A DNA stretch of 6,317 nt from Balneolaceae bacterium (GTDB taxonomy: Bacteria > Bacteroidota > Rhodothermia > Balneolales > Balneolaceae): the NCBI GenBank assembly GCA_007127395.1, contig SKZL01000082.1, positions 1-6,317 of the forward strand. Direction: 5' to 3'. Positions 1 through 6,317 of the stretch are shown here, in pieces (within the stretch, counting starts at the first letter, position 1; each line of letters begins with the position of its first letter). Under the pieces are notes generated by a model, which was not told where the DNA came from, searched no databases, and saw only the letters and a program-made list of their open reading frames with translations. A program made the translations under genes and the position numbers.

Positions 1-2050
1 CACTAAGCCTTTTCATAGTGTCTGTTATCTGCTGTAGTCCATGTCGGTCGGCCGCTCTGAACGGGCCCCCAAGAAATGGCGGAAAGCCGAGACCCAGAAT
101 AGCCCCCAGGTCTCCATCAACCGGGCTCTGAAGTATCCCTTCCTCAAGACAGAGAATGGCTTCATTGATCATCATCATCGACATTCTCTCCTGTATGGTT
201 TTATCATCAAATGATTTACGATCTTGTCCGCCAAAGAAATTATAGATATCTCTGTTTATCTCTTTTTTCTTTTTTCGGGGACCGTCTTCATATTGATAAA
301 ATCCCTTTTTGTTTTTTCTGCCCTTATAACCGGCTTCAACCAGCTCAGCAGCTTTGCTGCTTGTTTTCGCTCCCCGGGCCTTAAATTTGTCGCTAAGTAC
401 TTCCGCTACATGTGCCCCTACATCTATTCCAACTTCGTCAAACAGTGCGATCGGCCCTACCGGAAAACCATACTGTTTCATCGCCTTCTCAATCTGTTCT
501 ATCCGGGCACCTTCTTCCAGTAACAGGAGTGCTTCATTCATGAATGGAGCCAGGATACGGGTGGTGTAGAAGCCAGGGCCGTCATTCACGACTATAACCG
601 TTTTGCCTTGTCTTAACCCGACATCATAAGCAGTAGCTGTTACCCACTCAGCAGTTTGGTCAGTTTTAATGATCTCCAGAAGTGGCATCTTCTGAACCGG
701 TGAGAAATAGTGCATTCCGATAATATTCTCAGGTCTTTTTGCATTGGCGGCGATATCCGAAATGGGAAGTGATGATGTGTTGGATGCGAAGATGGTCTTT
801 TCACCTGAGACCGCTTCGATTTCACGAACGATATCTTGTTTCAGGTTGAGATCTTCGAATACAGCTTCTATAATAAGATCTATTTTGTCAAACCGATCAT
901 AATCGGTTGTTGGATGTACCAGGCTCAGCTTTTGATCGCGTTCAAAGGAAGATAATATCCGTTTTTGAACCTGTTGGTTCAGGTTTTTTTCAATTTCACC
1001 TTTACCTTTGATTGCCTGTTCGATCGACTGGTCTTTAAGCCAGACAGATAATCCATCATCAACAGAGACCTCGGAAATCCCTGATCCCATCAGTCCTGCA
1101 CCCAGTACCGCTACATTTTGTACAGTTCTCTTTTTCTCATCAAGCGGATTTTTTTTGGCGTCTGTCATCCCGAAAAATAGTTGAACTAAAGCCCTGGACT
1201 CCGGTGTAACCGCAAGCTCTCCAAATAACTTAGCTTCATTTTTTATTCCCGCTTCAATGCCATTTTTAATTCCGTAATCAATGCTCTCAATAATTTTCAA
1301 TGGTGCCGGATAGTTTCCTTTTGTCTGCCCCAGGGTTCTTTTTCGGGCCTGACTAAAGATTACTTTTCTACCGACAGGATTTCCCTCCAGCAGCTTTTCC
1401 ATGAGTGATCGCTTATCCGGATTTTTTGTCTTATTTGAGCTAAGCCTTTTTACAGCATCAATTCCGGCCGGGATGATCGCATGTTGATGTACAGTTTCAT
1501 TTGCAAATCCGGTTTTTCGGGCTTGATAGCTATACATATTCTTGCCGGTCAGCATATAGGTCAGAGCTTTCTGAATTCCAATAAGGCGGGGCAGCCTTTG
1601 GGTGCCACCCATGCCCGGCAGCAGCCCCAGCTTCACTTCCGGTAATCCGATTTTGGTGGATGGGTGATCCGATACGATACGATAGTGACATGCCAGAGCG
1701 AGTTCTGTTCCTCCGCCCATACATGAGCCGTGAATACCGACAACCACCGGTTTTGGATAGTTCTCAATTTTCAGAAGAATATCGTGTCCCACCAGGCTAA
1801 GCTGTTCCAGCTCTTGTGCGCTATTGCGGGTTTTAAACATCTCAATATCAGCCCCGGCGATGAAATTTTCATTTTTACCGCTTACCAATAAAATCCCATC
1901 AACAGTATTGTCTGTTTCAATGCTTTCAATTAGAGAAGAGAACTCATCAATCAGCTGTTCATTCAGTTTATTCACCTTGTCGTTGGGTGAGTCCAGAGTA
2001 ACAACAGCCACCCGGTCTCTATTTTCGATAGATAAAATGGATTTGTTCAT
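1..2050 (-). CDS. fadJ: FadJ-like fatty oxidation multifunctional protein (enoyl-CoA hydratase / 3-hydroxyacyl-CoA dehydrogenase), 3' end cut by window
   Basis: Cytoplasmic alpha subunit of the beta-oxidation complex: it hydrates trans-2-enoyl-CoA and oxidises the resulting 3-hydroxyacyl-CoA with NAD+. One uninterrupted frame runs from the ATG at 2048-2050 to the left edge, about 683 residues. Domains in order: a crotonase fold (about 1-190) with IAGADIEMF at 64-72 (oxyanion hole), MGGGTE with Glu116, and GLPEVKLG with Glu138; a linker; a Rossmann dehydrogenase domain with GAGLMG at 317-322, an SNTSS segment, and GMHYFSPV with catalytic His447; then two C-terminal 3HCDH domains, the last containing [10 protein letters not shown] from about 655. 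The 22-residue Glu-Glu spacing and the GGGxELALACH context match E. coli FadJ (about 714 residues) better than FadB (spacing 20). Roughly 25-35 residues and the stop are missing. It lies 42 bp after fadI, same strand, with no terminator or clear Shine-Dalgarno site between, so it is probably co-transcribed and is the partner of that thiolase. Identity is confident; choosing FadJ over other FadB/J homologues is less so. Confidence 0.95.
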   Translation of the reverse strand, partial: MNKSILSIENRDRVAVVTLDSPNDKVNKLNEQLIDEFSSLIESIETDNTVDGILLVSGKNENFIAGADIEMFKTRNSAQELEQLSLVGHDILLKIENYPKPVVVGIHGSCMGGGTELALACHYRIVSDHPSTKIGLPEVKLGLLPGMGGTQRLPRLIGIQKALTYMLTGKNMYSYQARKTGFANETVHQHAIIPAGIDAVKRLSSNKTKNPDKRSLMEKLLEGNPVGRKVIFSQARKRTLGQTKGNYPAPLKIIESIDYGIKNGIEAGIKNEAKLFGELAVTPESRALVQLFFGMTDAKKNPLDEKKRTVQNVAVLGAGLMGSGISEVSVDDGLSVWLKDQSIEQAIKGKGEIEKNLNQQVQKRILSSFERDQKLSLVHPTTDYDRFDKIDLIIEAVFEDLNLKQDIVREIEAVSGEKTIFASNTSSLPISDIAANAKRPENIIGMHYFSPVQKMPLLEIIKTDQTAEWVTATAYDVGLRQGKTVIVVNDGPGFYTTRILAPFMNEALLLLEEGARIEQIEKAMKQYGFPVGPIALFDEVGIDVGAHVAEVLSDKFKARGAKTSSKAAELVEAGYKGRKNKKGFYQYEDGPRKKKKEINRDIYNFFGGQDRKSFDDKTIQERMSMMMINEAILCLEEGILQSPVDGDLGAILGLGFPPFLGGPFRAADRHGLQQITDTMKRLS

Positions 2051-2092
2051 ATCAGGCAGTATTGGAGTTTATCAAAAGGGTTAAAATATTGA

Positions 2093-3394
2093 TCAGCTAT
2101 CGGCCCTTTCAAGGATCATTGCATGGCCCTGGCCCCCTGCTGCACAAGCTGCAATAAGGGCGAATCGGCCATCTTCATGGATCAATCTGTTTGCAGCGGT
2201 GGTTATCAAGCGGGTGCCGGTAGCCCCAAATGGGTGTCCGATCGACAGTGAACCTCCCCAGCGATTCAATTTATCCATGGGAATTTCGCCCACTTTTTTG
2301 TCACGATTCAAGTTCTCTTTTGCAAACCGAGTACTGTTGAGCGCTTTTAAAACGGTGCACATTTGGCCTGCAAAAGCTTCATGAAACTCAAAAACATCGA
2401 TATCATTGAGGGTCAGGTTCATGCTGTTGAGCACAATGGGCACGGCCAGGGCAGGCCCGATCAGCAGTTCATCACCCGGTTTTTTGGCCACATATGAAAA
2501 ATCTCTTATCAATGCTTTAGGATGATATCCATGTTTCAGGGCATACTCTTTCTCCATTAAAAGAGCGGCAGAAGCGCCATCCGTTAAAAAGGAGGAGTTG
2601 CCGGCGGTGGCGGTTCCATGTGGTTTAATAAAAGCGGGGCGCAGAGAAGAGAGTTTTTCAAGAGTTGAATCACCACGGATACCGTTGTCAGATTTGATGA
2701 TACTCTCTCCACTGTTTATACCAACCGGCACAATCTCATTACTCAGCAATCCTTTTTCAGTAGCTTCTGCAGCCAATTGATGAGACCTTATGGCATATTC
2801 ATCCTGCTCTTGTCTCGAAACACCATACTTTGCAGACATTTTATCGGAGCTTTTGCCCATAGTCTCGCCGGTTGAGTATTCCGATATAGAGGGAATTTCA
2901 GGGAGCAGATCAGAGGGCCTTAATCCTTTAAAAAGTTTAAACCAATCCGTGGGTTTTCGATACTTTTGTGTCTCAAGCAGTTTTTGTCTGAATTTTTTTC
3001 TGAACCGGATGGGTATGTCGCTCATCACTTCCACACCACCCGCAATTGCTGCGTTAGCTTCACCGGTAATCAATGCGTTGACAGCAGATGTAAAAGCAAC
3101 ATTTGAGGAGATACATGCCATGGAGACCGTTGTGGCCGGGATAGAGTCCGGCAACCCGGATGCGAGTGTAAGCTCTCTGGCGATATTACTTGTGTTGATA
3201 TCCTGAATCACATTGCCAAAGTAGAGATGTTGAATAAGTGAACCATTCAATTTCGTTCTGTTGATCAATCCGGACAGAGCAAACCTGCCAAGGTCGAATG
3301 CCGAAAAAGAGGCGAAATCTGTTTGCGATCGCAAAAAAGGTGTTCTGATTCCGTCAATAAATGCAACTTCCCGCTTGCTGTGTGAAGAGTTCAT
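2093..3394 (-). CDS. fadI: 3-ketoacyl-CoA thiolase (acetyl-CoA acyltransferase), FadI type
   Basis: Beta subunit of the beta-oxidation complex: it cleaves 3-ketoacyl-CoA with CoA to give acetyl-CoA and a chain shortened by two carbons. The 433 residues match the usual length (E. coli FadI about 436). Thiolase N-domain features: DGIRTPF near 14-20, then SMACISSN with nucleophilic Cys94, followed by AGGVEVMSD. C-domain features: EFHEAFAGQ with His338, GHPFGATGTR with His387, and AACAAGGQG with the second catalytic Cys417. All four active-site residues are present. The long insert around 125-180 with EYSTGETMG resembles the EYSTG region of FadI, the partner of FadJ, more than biosynthetic acetoacetyl-CoA thiolases. 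The ATG at 3392-3394 is chosen because the thiolase fold begins within ten residues of it; a T-rich stretch and no Shine-Dalgarno site precede it, which is usual in Bacteroidota-like genomes. First gene of the fadI-fadJ operon, with a palindrome 25 bp upstream. Confidence 0.95.
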   Translation of the reverse strand: MNSSHSKREVAFIDGIRTPFLRSQTDFASFSAFDLGRFALSGLINRTKLNGSLIQHLYFGNVIQDINTSNIARELTLASGLPDSIPATTVSMACISSNVAFTSAVNALITGEANAAIAGGVEVMSDIPIRFRKKFRQKLLETQKYRKPTDWFKLFKGLRPSDLLPEIPSISEYSTGETMGKSSDKMSAKYGVSRQEQDEYAIRSHQLAAEATEKGLLSNEIVPVGINSGESIIKSDNGIRGDSTLEKLSSLRPAFIKPHGTATAGNSSFLTDGASAALLMEKEYALKHGYHPKALIRDFSYVAKKPGDELLIGPALAVPIVLNSMNLTLNDIDVFEFHEAFAGQMCTVLKALNSTRFAKENLNRDKKVGEIPMDKLNRWGGSLSIGHPFGATGTRLITTAANRLIHEDGRFALIAACAAGGQGHAMILERADS

Positions 3395-3419
3395 AAAAAA
3401 AGTGGTTTATGAGATGTAG

Positions 3420-3449
3420 TAGCACGGTTAACAGTGTTAACCTGTGCTA
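3420..3449. promoter_or_regulatory. Near-perfect palindrome upstream of fadI, probable repressor operator
   Basis: The core GGTTAACAGTGTTAACC (3426-3442) is a perfect odd-length palindrome around a central G. It is extended by AGCAC on the left and TGTGCT on the right, plus an outer T-A pair, so the arms match over about 14 positions with a single unpaired base. It sits 25 bp before the fadI start codon, in the gap shared with the divergent tRNA gene. Neither side has a T-run, so it is not a typical terminator. Size and symmetry fit a dimeric regulator of the TetR type, a family that often controls beta-oxidation genes. That it regulates fadIJ is inference; it could instead form a hairpin in the fadI leader mRNA. 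Confidence 0.6.
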
Positions 3450-3506
3450 TATAGATAAAAAAAATTTAGTTTACTAAAAACTGTTTTATCAGATTTATAT
3501 AGTTCT

Positions 3507-3514
3507 TATATTTA
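3507..3514 (+). promoter_or_regulatory. Possible -7 promoter element for tRNA-Val
   Basis: TATATTTA matches the Bacteroidota -7 consensus TAnnTTTG except for the last base, and would place a start site about 12 bp before the mature tRNA. No convincing -33 TTTG element is visible at the right distance, and the surroundings are AT-rich, so a chance match is quite possible. Confidence 0.25.
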
Positions 3515-3531
3515 AAGCTATTCAACAGTTG

Positions 3532-3605
3532 GGGCACTTAGCTCAGTTGGTTAGAGCACCTCGTTTACACCGAGGGGGTCGGGGGTTCGAATCCCTCAGT
3601 GCCCA
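3532..3605 (+). tRNA. tRNA-Val (anticodon UAC)
   Basis: The 74-nt sequence folds into a complete cloverleaf. The acceptor stem GGGCACT (3532-3538) pairs perfectly with AGTGCCC (3598-3604), and A3605 is the discriminator. The D stem is GCTC/GAGC (3541-3544 with 3554-3557). The anticodon stem CCTCG/CGAGG encloses the loop TTTACAC, giving anticodon TAC at 3566-3568, which reads valine GUA and related GUN codons. The T stem GGGGG/CCCTC (one G-U pair) encloses TTCGAAT. The genome continues CAT after the discriminator, so CCA is not encoded and must be added by a nucleotidyltransferase. A strong terminator follows 18 bp downstream, so this is a single-tRNA transcript, divergent from fadI. Confidence 0.97.
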
Positions 3606-3623
3606 CATCAAGACAAGTGCTGA

Positions 3624-3660
3624 AAGGGCGGTTTCATATTTTGAAACGGCCCTTTTTTAT
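3624..3660 (+). terminator. Rho-independent terminator of tRNA-Val
   Basis: The 13-bp arms AAGGGCGGTTTCA (3624-3636) and TGAAACGGCCCTT (3642-3654) pair with one G-G mismatch around a 5-nt loop, and a run of six T lies at 3653-3658. It starts 18 bp after the tRNA, and the next gene begins more than 200 bp later, so it should end the tRNA transcript. Confidence 0.9.
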
Positions 3661-3750
3661 TTCAATTCGTTTTTATCAAAGGCCCAAACCTGATTCTCAT
3701 AATAACTATGCCGGATCTATCAGATACTATTATGATGACGCTCAGTAGAT

Positions 3751-3789
3751 ATAAAAAGAGAGTTAGTGATTCTTTTTTCCTCTTTTTAT
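3751..3789. repeat. AT-rich inverted repeat between tRNA-Val and the oxidoreductase gene
   Basis: ATAAAAAGAG (3751-3760) and CTCTTTTTAT (3780-3789) are perfect 10-bp inverted arms separated by 19 bp. It is not followed by a T-run on the plus strand. On the minus strand the closing arm is itself T-rich, so weak termination of leftward transcription is conceivable. It could also be a regulator site or chance in AT-rich DNA. The rest of the 233-bp gap (3661-3893) shows no gene. Confidence 0.4.
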
Positions 3790-3831
3790 CCCATAAACAA
3801 CGAATAAAAGTAAGCGATTAATCTCATTTTT

Positions 3832-3839
3832 TATATTTT
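3832..3839 (+). promoter_or_regulatory. Possible -7 promoter element for the Gfo/Idh/MocA gene
   Basis: TATATTTT fits TAnnTTTG except for the last base and would give a leader of roughly 45-50 nt. No clear -33 element is seen upstream. A similar TTATATTT context precedes the tRNA gene. The local AT-richness keeps confidence low. Confidence 0.2.
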
Positions 3840-3893
3840 AAGAGATCGACATCATAAACGTATTTAACTGAATAAACTAATAGCAGAAGAAAA

Positions 3894-5195
3894 ATGAATA
3901 ATTTAAGCAGAAGAAAATTTCTCCAGACCAGTTTGATGGGGGCTGCCGGTTTATCCATGTTTCCTTTATTGAAGGGATGTGGACCAGTAGCACCAAGTGA
4001 TCAAATCAGGCTGGGATTCATTGGTCTGGGACGGCAAACGATATCACTGATGAATGGATTTCATGAAAATTCAGGGATAAAAATTGTTGCCGGTACTGAT
4101 GTGTATGGCAGAAAGCGCGAAAGATTTGAGATGCTCATCAGAAATCATCAGGAAGAGGCGGGTCAAAGTGTGGATATCACCACATCAGCAAACTATCAGG
4201 ACATGCTGGAGCGTGATGATATAGATGTTATTGCTGTTGTAACACCCGACCACTGGCACGCTATCCAGGCAATCGAAGCATGCCAGGCCGGAAAAGATAT
4301 CTATCTTGAGAAGCCTGTTACACTTACAATAAAAGAGGGTATTGAGGTAGTCAAAGCTGTCCGTGAAAATGATATCATATTGGGCGTTGGCAGTCAGCAG
4401 CGTTCTGATGTGGCCTTCCAGCATGCTGTAAATTTAGTAAGAGAAAATCGTCTGGGTGATCTCAGGAAGATCAATGCCTGGGTAGGTGGCCCGGCTGTAC
4501 CCTATAACCTTGATGAAGAGGAAGTGCCTCATGACCTGGATTGGGATGCATGGCTCGGCCCAGCACAATATGTGCACTATAATCCGGAACTGAATCCACC
4601 GATTACTCTTGATCCGGTTCAGAATGAAAGAATCTGGGGTGGTTGGAGATGGTACAGAGAACTTGGCGGCGGTCTGCTTACAGATTGGGGCGCACATATG
4701 TTCGATGTTGCTCAGTGGGCTCTCGACAAGGATAACAGCGGGCCAACTGAGGTTATTCCTGCCGGTCACAACGGTTCCGAATATATCGATTTTGTATATG
4801 ATGACGGATTGGTCATGTCCAATGCACCATTCAGAGAAGACGGTATGCAAGGTGTACGATTTGAAGGCTCCGATGCATGGATAGAAGTGCACAGAGGGGT
4901 GTTCAACGCATCTGACGACTCCTTACTGCCGGCAACACCGGATGAGAATGAAGTAGAAGAGTATGAAACAGCCAGTCCGCATCTGGTTGATTTTATCGAT
5001 GCTGTCAGAAATCGCAGAGATCCAATTGCACCGATAGAAGCCGGTCACCGTACCGCAACGATCGGTACAATCGGTAACATTGCAACTGTTCTGGATCGTC
5101 CGCTGAAGTGGAATCCTGAAACAGAGAGCTTTGTGGATGATGAAGAAGCAAACACGCATCTGCATCGGGAATACAGAGAGGGTTACAGCCTCTAA
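3894..5195 (+). CDS. Tat-exported Gfo/Idh/MocA family oxidoreductase
   Basis: Probable NAD(P)-dependent sugar or glycoside dehydrogenase acting outside the cytoplasm, 433 residues. The N-terminus has a twin-arginine signal (SRRKFLQTS, 5-13), a hydrophobic stretch and then LLKGC with Cys29. This is a weak lipobox, so the protein may be a Tat-exported lipoprotein. The Rossmann domain starts at about 38 with RLGFIGLGRQ (GxGxxx at 44-49), followed by VTPDHWHA (117-123) and EKP at 139-141 carrying the family's usual catalytic Lys140. The substrate-binding domain contains GGGLLTDWGAHMFDVAQWAL (258-277) with Asp264 and His268 as likely active-site residues, and the protein ends HREYREGYSL, a tail typical of Bacteroidota and Planctomycetes members. 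Having EKP argues against the related GH109 glycosidases, which I recall lacking that Lys. Exported family members such as glucose-fructose oxidoreductase are moved folded by Tat with bound cofactor, which explains the signal. The ATG is preceded by AGAAGAAAA, a weak ribosome site, and gives the full Tat signal. Substrate unknown. The downstream neighbour is a DUF1080 lipoprotein, separated by a terminator. Confidence 0.9.
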   Translation: MNNLSRRKFLQTSLMGAAGLSMFPLLKGCGPVAPSDQIRLGFIGLGRQTISLMNGFHENSGIKIVAGTDVYGRKRERFEMLIRNHQEEAGQSVDITTSANYQDMLERDDIDVIAVVTPDHWHAIQAIEACQAGKDIYLEKPVTLTIKEGIEVVKAVRENDIILGVGSQQRSDVAFQHAVNLVRENRLGDLRKINAWVGGPAVPYNLDEEEVPHDLDWDAWLGPAQYVHYNPELNPPITLDPVQNERIWGGWRWYRELGGGLLTDWGAHMFDVAQWALDKDNSGPTEVIPAGHNGSEYIDFVYDDGLVMSNAPFREDGMQGVRFEGSDAWIEVHRGVFNASDDSLLPATPDENEVEEYETASPHLVDFIDAVRNRRDPIAPIEAGHRTATIGTIGNIATVLDRPLKWNPETESFVDDEEANTHLHREYREGYSL

Positions 5196-5222
5196 ATCCT
5201 GATCGTTTAATTAAGTTTAGTT

Positions 5223-5268
5223 AAAGGCACTCTATTTGGATGGCTAATCCGAAAGAGTGCCTTTTTTT
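5223..5268 (+). terminator. Strong rho-independent terminator after the oxidoreductase gene
   Basis: AAAGGCACTCT (5223-5233) pairs perfectly with AGAGTGCCTTT (5254-5264). The inner segment pairs further, TTTGGAT with ATCCGAA (one G-U), leaving a single bulged A5234 and a 5-nt GGCTA loop, for an 18-bp stem in all. A run of seven T at 5262-5268 follows. It lies 27 bp after the stop codon, so most transcripts should end here and the next gene needs its own promoter. Confidence 0.93.
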
Positions 5269-5337
5269 GTCCAATAGTGATTTATCGGTGAGTTTTTTTT
5301 CAAATTGAGCAGGATCTGACGATATTGATGTGATAAT

Positions 5338-5394
5338 GATCAATCAAGCGGGTCATTTTAAACCTAAAACAATCAAATAAGATCAATCAAATAA
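5338..5394 (+). repeat. Short CAATCAA direct repeats upstream of the DUF1080 gene
   Basis: CAATCAAATAA occurs at 5370-5380 and again at 5384-5394, a 14-bp tandem spacing, and a third CAATCAA lies at 5341-5347. The first and last copies are preceded by GAT. The block ends 8 bp before the start codon, in the leader or promoter region. It may be a regulator binding site or simply low-complexity leader DNA. No convincing promoter hexamers could be placed in 5269-5402. Confidence 0.4.
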
Positions 5395-5402
5395 AAAAAG
5401 AG

Positions 5403-6275
5403 ATGAGAAAACTATTGGGGAACTTTTTATTAGCCTTTATTATAACTTTTTCTGCCTGCAGTGAGCGGACAGATGAACCGGTAACCAGTGAAGCCGAAAG
5501 TAAGGAATGGATCTATCTGTTTAATGGTGAGAATCTGGATGGATGGGATTTTAAAATTGCAGGATATGAGTTAAATGTTGACCCATTTAACACTCTCAAA
5601 ATAGAGGATGGCATTTTAAGGGTAACGTATGATGAGTATGAGCGTTGGGACGGTGAATTGGGACACTTCTTTTATCATGAACCATTTTCGCACTACCACA
5701 TCGTCGTGGAGTACCGTTTTATTGGAGATCAGCCTGCAGAGAGCCCGGATTGGGGATTCAGAAATAATGGAATAATGATGCATTCTCAATCAGCAGAAAG
5801 TATGACTCTGGATCAATTACTGCCTATTTCATTTGAGATGCAGCTGCTGGGCGGTGACGGAGAAAACGAACGTCCTAATGGCAATCTTTATCTGCCGGGA
5901 ACACAGGTAGTACTGGATGGAGAGCTCACTCAGGAGGACTACTACTCTTCCGGATCACGCACTTTTCATGGGGATGATTGGGTCAGGGCTGAGGCCATTG
6001 TACTTGGCGATTCGTTGATTCAGCACATTCTGGACGGAGAAGTAGTTATGGAGTATTCAAAACCGATAATGGGAGGCGAAGGCCCTGATTTTTATGACCC
6101 TGATGTGAAAGAGTATGGAGCGCCATTGACCTCCGGTTACATCGCTTTTCAAATGGAAACTCACCCTACAGATTTCAAAACCATCAAGGTGCTACCTTTG
6201 AAAGGGTGCATGGATCAGGATGCAGCCAATTACAAATCTTACTATGTTGTAGACGACCCGGATTCCTGTAATTAG
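5403..6275 (+). CDS. DUF1080 (3-keto-disaccharide hydrolase family) lipoprotein
   Basis: Predicted surface or periplasmic lipoprotein of 290 residues. The signal peptide MRKLLGNFLLAFIITFSAC ends in a lipobox (FSAC) with acylated Cys19, followed by an acidic, Ser/Thr-containing linker to about 34. The rest is one DUF1080 domain, a concanavalin-like beta-sandwich also called the 3-keto-disaccharide hydrolase domain. It begins with the hallmark LFNGENLDGW (39-48), then RNNGIMMHSQS (120-130), ISFEMQLLGG (142-151), DDWVRAEAIV (191-200), a DGEVV segment (211-215) and SGYIAFQMETHP (244-255) near the end. A short tail, KGCMDQDAANY to DDPDSCN, has Cys269 and Cys289 and resembles a Cys-bounded motif seen at the ends of many exported Bacteroidota proteins. 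The likely role is cleavage or binding of an oxidised (3-keto) glycoside, perhaps made by the upstream oxidoreductase; this is inference. An A-rich leader with GAG right next to the ATG replaces a normal Shine-Dalgarno site. The 42 bp after the stop show no clear feature. Confidence 0.88.
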   Translation: MRKLLGNFLLAFIITFSACSERTDEPVTSEAESKEWIYLFNGENLDGWDFKIAGYELNVDPFNTLKIEDGILRVTYDEYERWDGELGHFFYHEPFSHYHIVVEYRFIGDQPAESPDWGFRNNGIMMHSQSAESMTLDQLLPISFEMQLLGGDGENERPNGNLYLPGTQVVLDGELTQEDYYSSGSRTFHGDDWVRAEAIVLGDSLIQHILDGEVVMEYSKPIMGGEGPDFYDPDVKEYGAPLTSGYIAFQMETHPTDFKTIKVLPLKGCMDQDAANYKSYYVVDDPDSCN

Positions 6276-6317
6276 CATAAGACGTTTCTGAGAATTTTTT
6301 CTAAAAGTGAAAAAATC

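Noticed and set aside
224..569. Two overlapping open frames on the plus strand near the left edge
   Set aside because: Both are antisense to the C-terminal dehydrogenase region of fadJ, which is continuous and strongly conserved.
2790..3206. 138-codon open frame on the plus strand
   Set aside because: It lies entirely antisense to fadI, whose product has all thiolase active-site residues; it has no recognisable domain and is a shadow frame.
3420..3449. The palindrome as a bidirectional terminator or mobile-element end
   Set aside because: No T-run on either strand, no transposase, no target duplication, and it lies upstream of both flanking genes where no transcript needs to end.
4434..4892. 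152-codon open frame on the minus strand
   Set aside because: Antisense to the well-supported Gfo/Idh/MocA gene, with a Cys/Ile-rich composition typical of a reverse-complement shadow.
3894..5195. Possible GH109 glycosidase instead of an oxidoreductase
   Set aside because: GH109 enzymes share the fold and a Tat signal, but this protein keeps the EKP lysine and the GGGLLTDWGAH motif of the dehydrogenase-type members.
6295..6315. TTTTTTC / GAAAAAA inverted repeat after the last gene
   Set aside because: The 7-bp, almost purely A/T stem has no following T-run before the window ends, so it is too weak to call a terminator.

Overview
The window looks like ordinary chromosome of a bacterium in the Bacteroidota/Balneolota (FCB) group. 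This is inferred from several signs. Start codons lack strong Shine-Dalgarno sites and sit behind A/T-rich leaders. A Tat-targeted Gfo/Idh/MocA oxidoreductase lies beside a DUF1080 lipoprotein. That lipoprotein ends in a Cys-Met-Asp...Asp-Ser-Cys tail common in this group. The tRNA does not encode its CCA end. The FadI/FadJ pair and the moderate GC content would suit a marine Balneolales-like organism, but this placement is a guess.

Left part, minus strand (1-3394): a two-gene fatty-acid beta-oxidation operon, transcribed leftwards as fadI then fadJ. fadI encodes the 3-ketoacyl-CoA thiolase (complete). fadJ encodes the fused enoyl-CoA hydratase / 3-hydroxyacyl-CoA dehydrogenase and loses its last few dozen codons at the left edge. 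The genes are 42 bp apart. Together they carry out the hydration, dehydrogenation and thiolysis steps of the cycle; no acyl-CoA dehydrogenase or ligase is visible here. A near-perfect 30-bp palindrome lies 25 bp upstream of the fadI start and is the best regulatory candidate in the window.

Middle (3395-3893): the divergent region between fadI and a tRNA-Val(UAC) gene on the plus strand, then a rho-independent terminator for the tRNA. A non-coding stretch of about 230 bp follows, with an AT-rich inverted repeat and a possible promoter for the next gene.

Right part, plus strand (3894-6275): two exported proteins. The first is a Tat-signal Gfo/Idh/MocA-type NAD(P)-dependent sugar oxidoreductase. 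The second is a DUF1080 (3-keto-disaccharide hydrolase family) lipoprotein. A strong terminator separates them, so they look like neighbouring, separately promoted genes. Both families are linked to redox-type sugar or glycoside processing outside the cytoplasm, and together they could oxidise a glycoside at C3 and cleave the keto-product. The substrate cannot be read from the sequence.

Nothing here amounts to a clearly new system. The items most worth a second look are the fadI-upstream palindrome, the Gfo + DUF1080 pairing and the C-terminal Cys motif of the DUF1080 protein.
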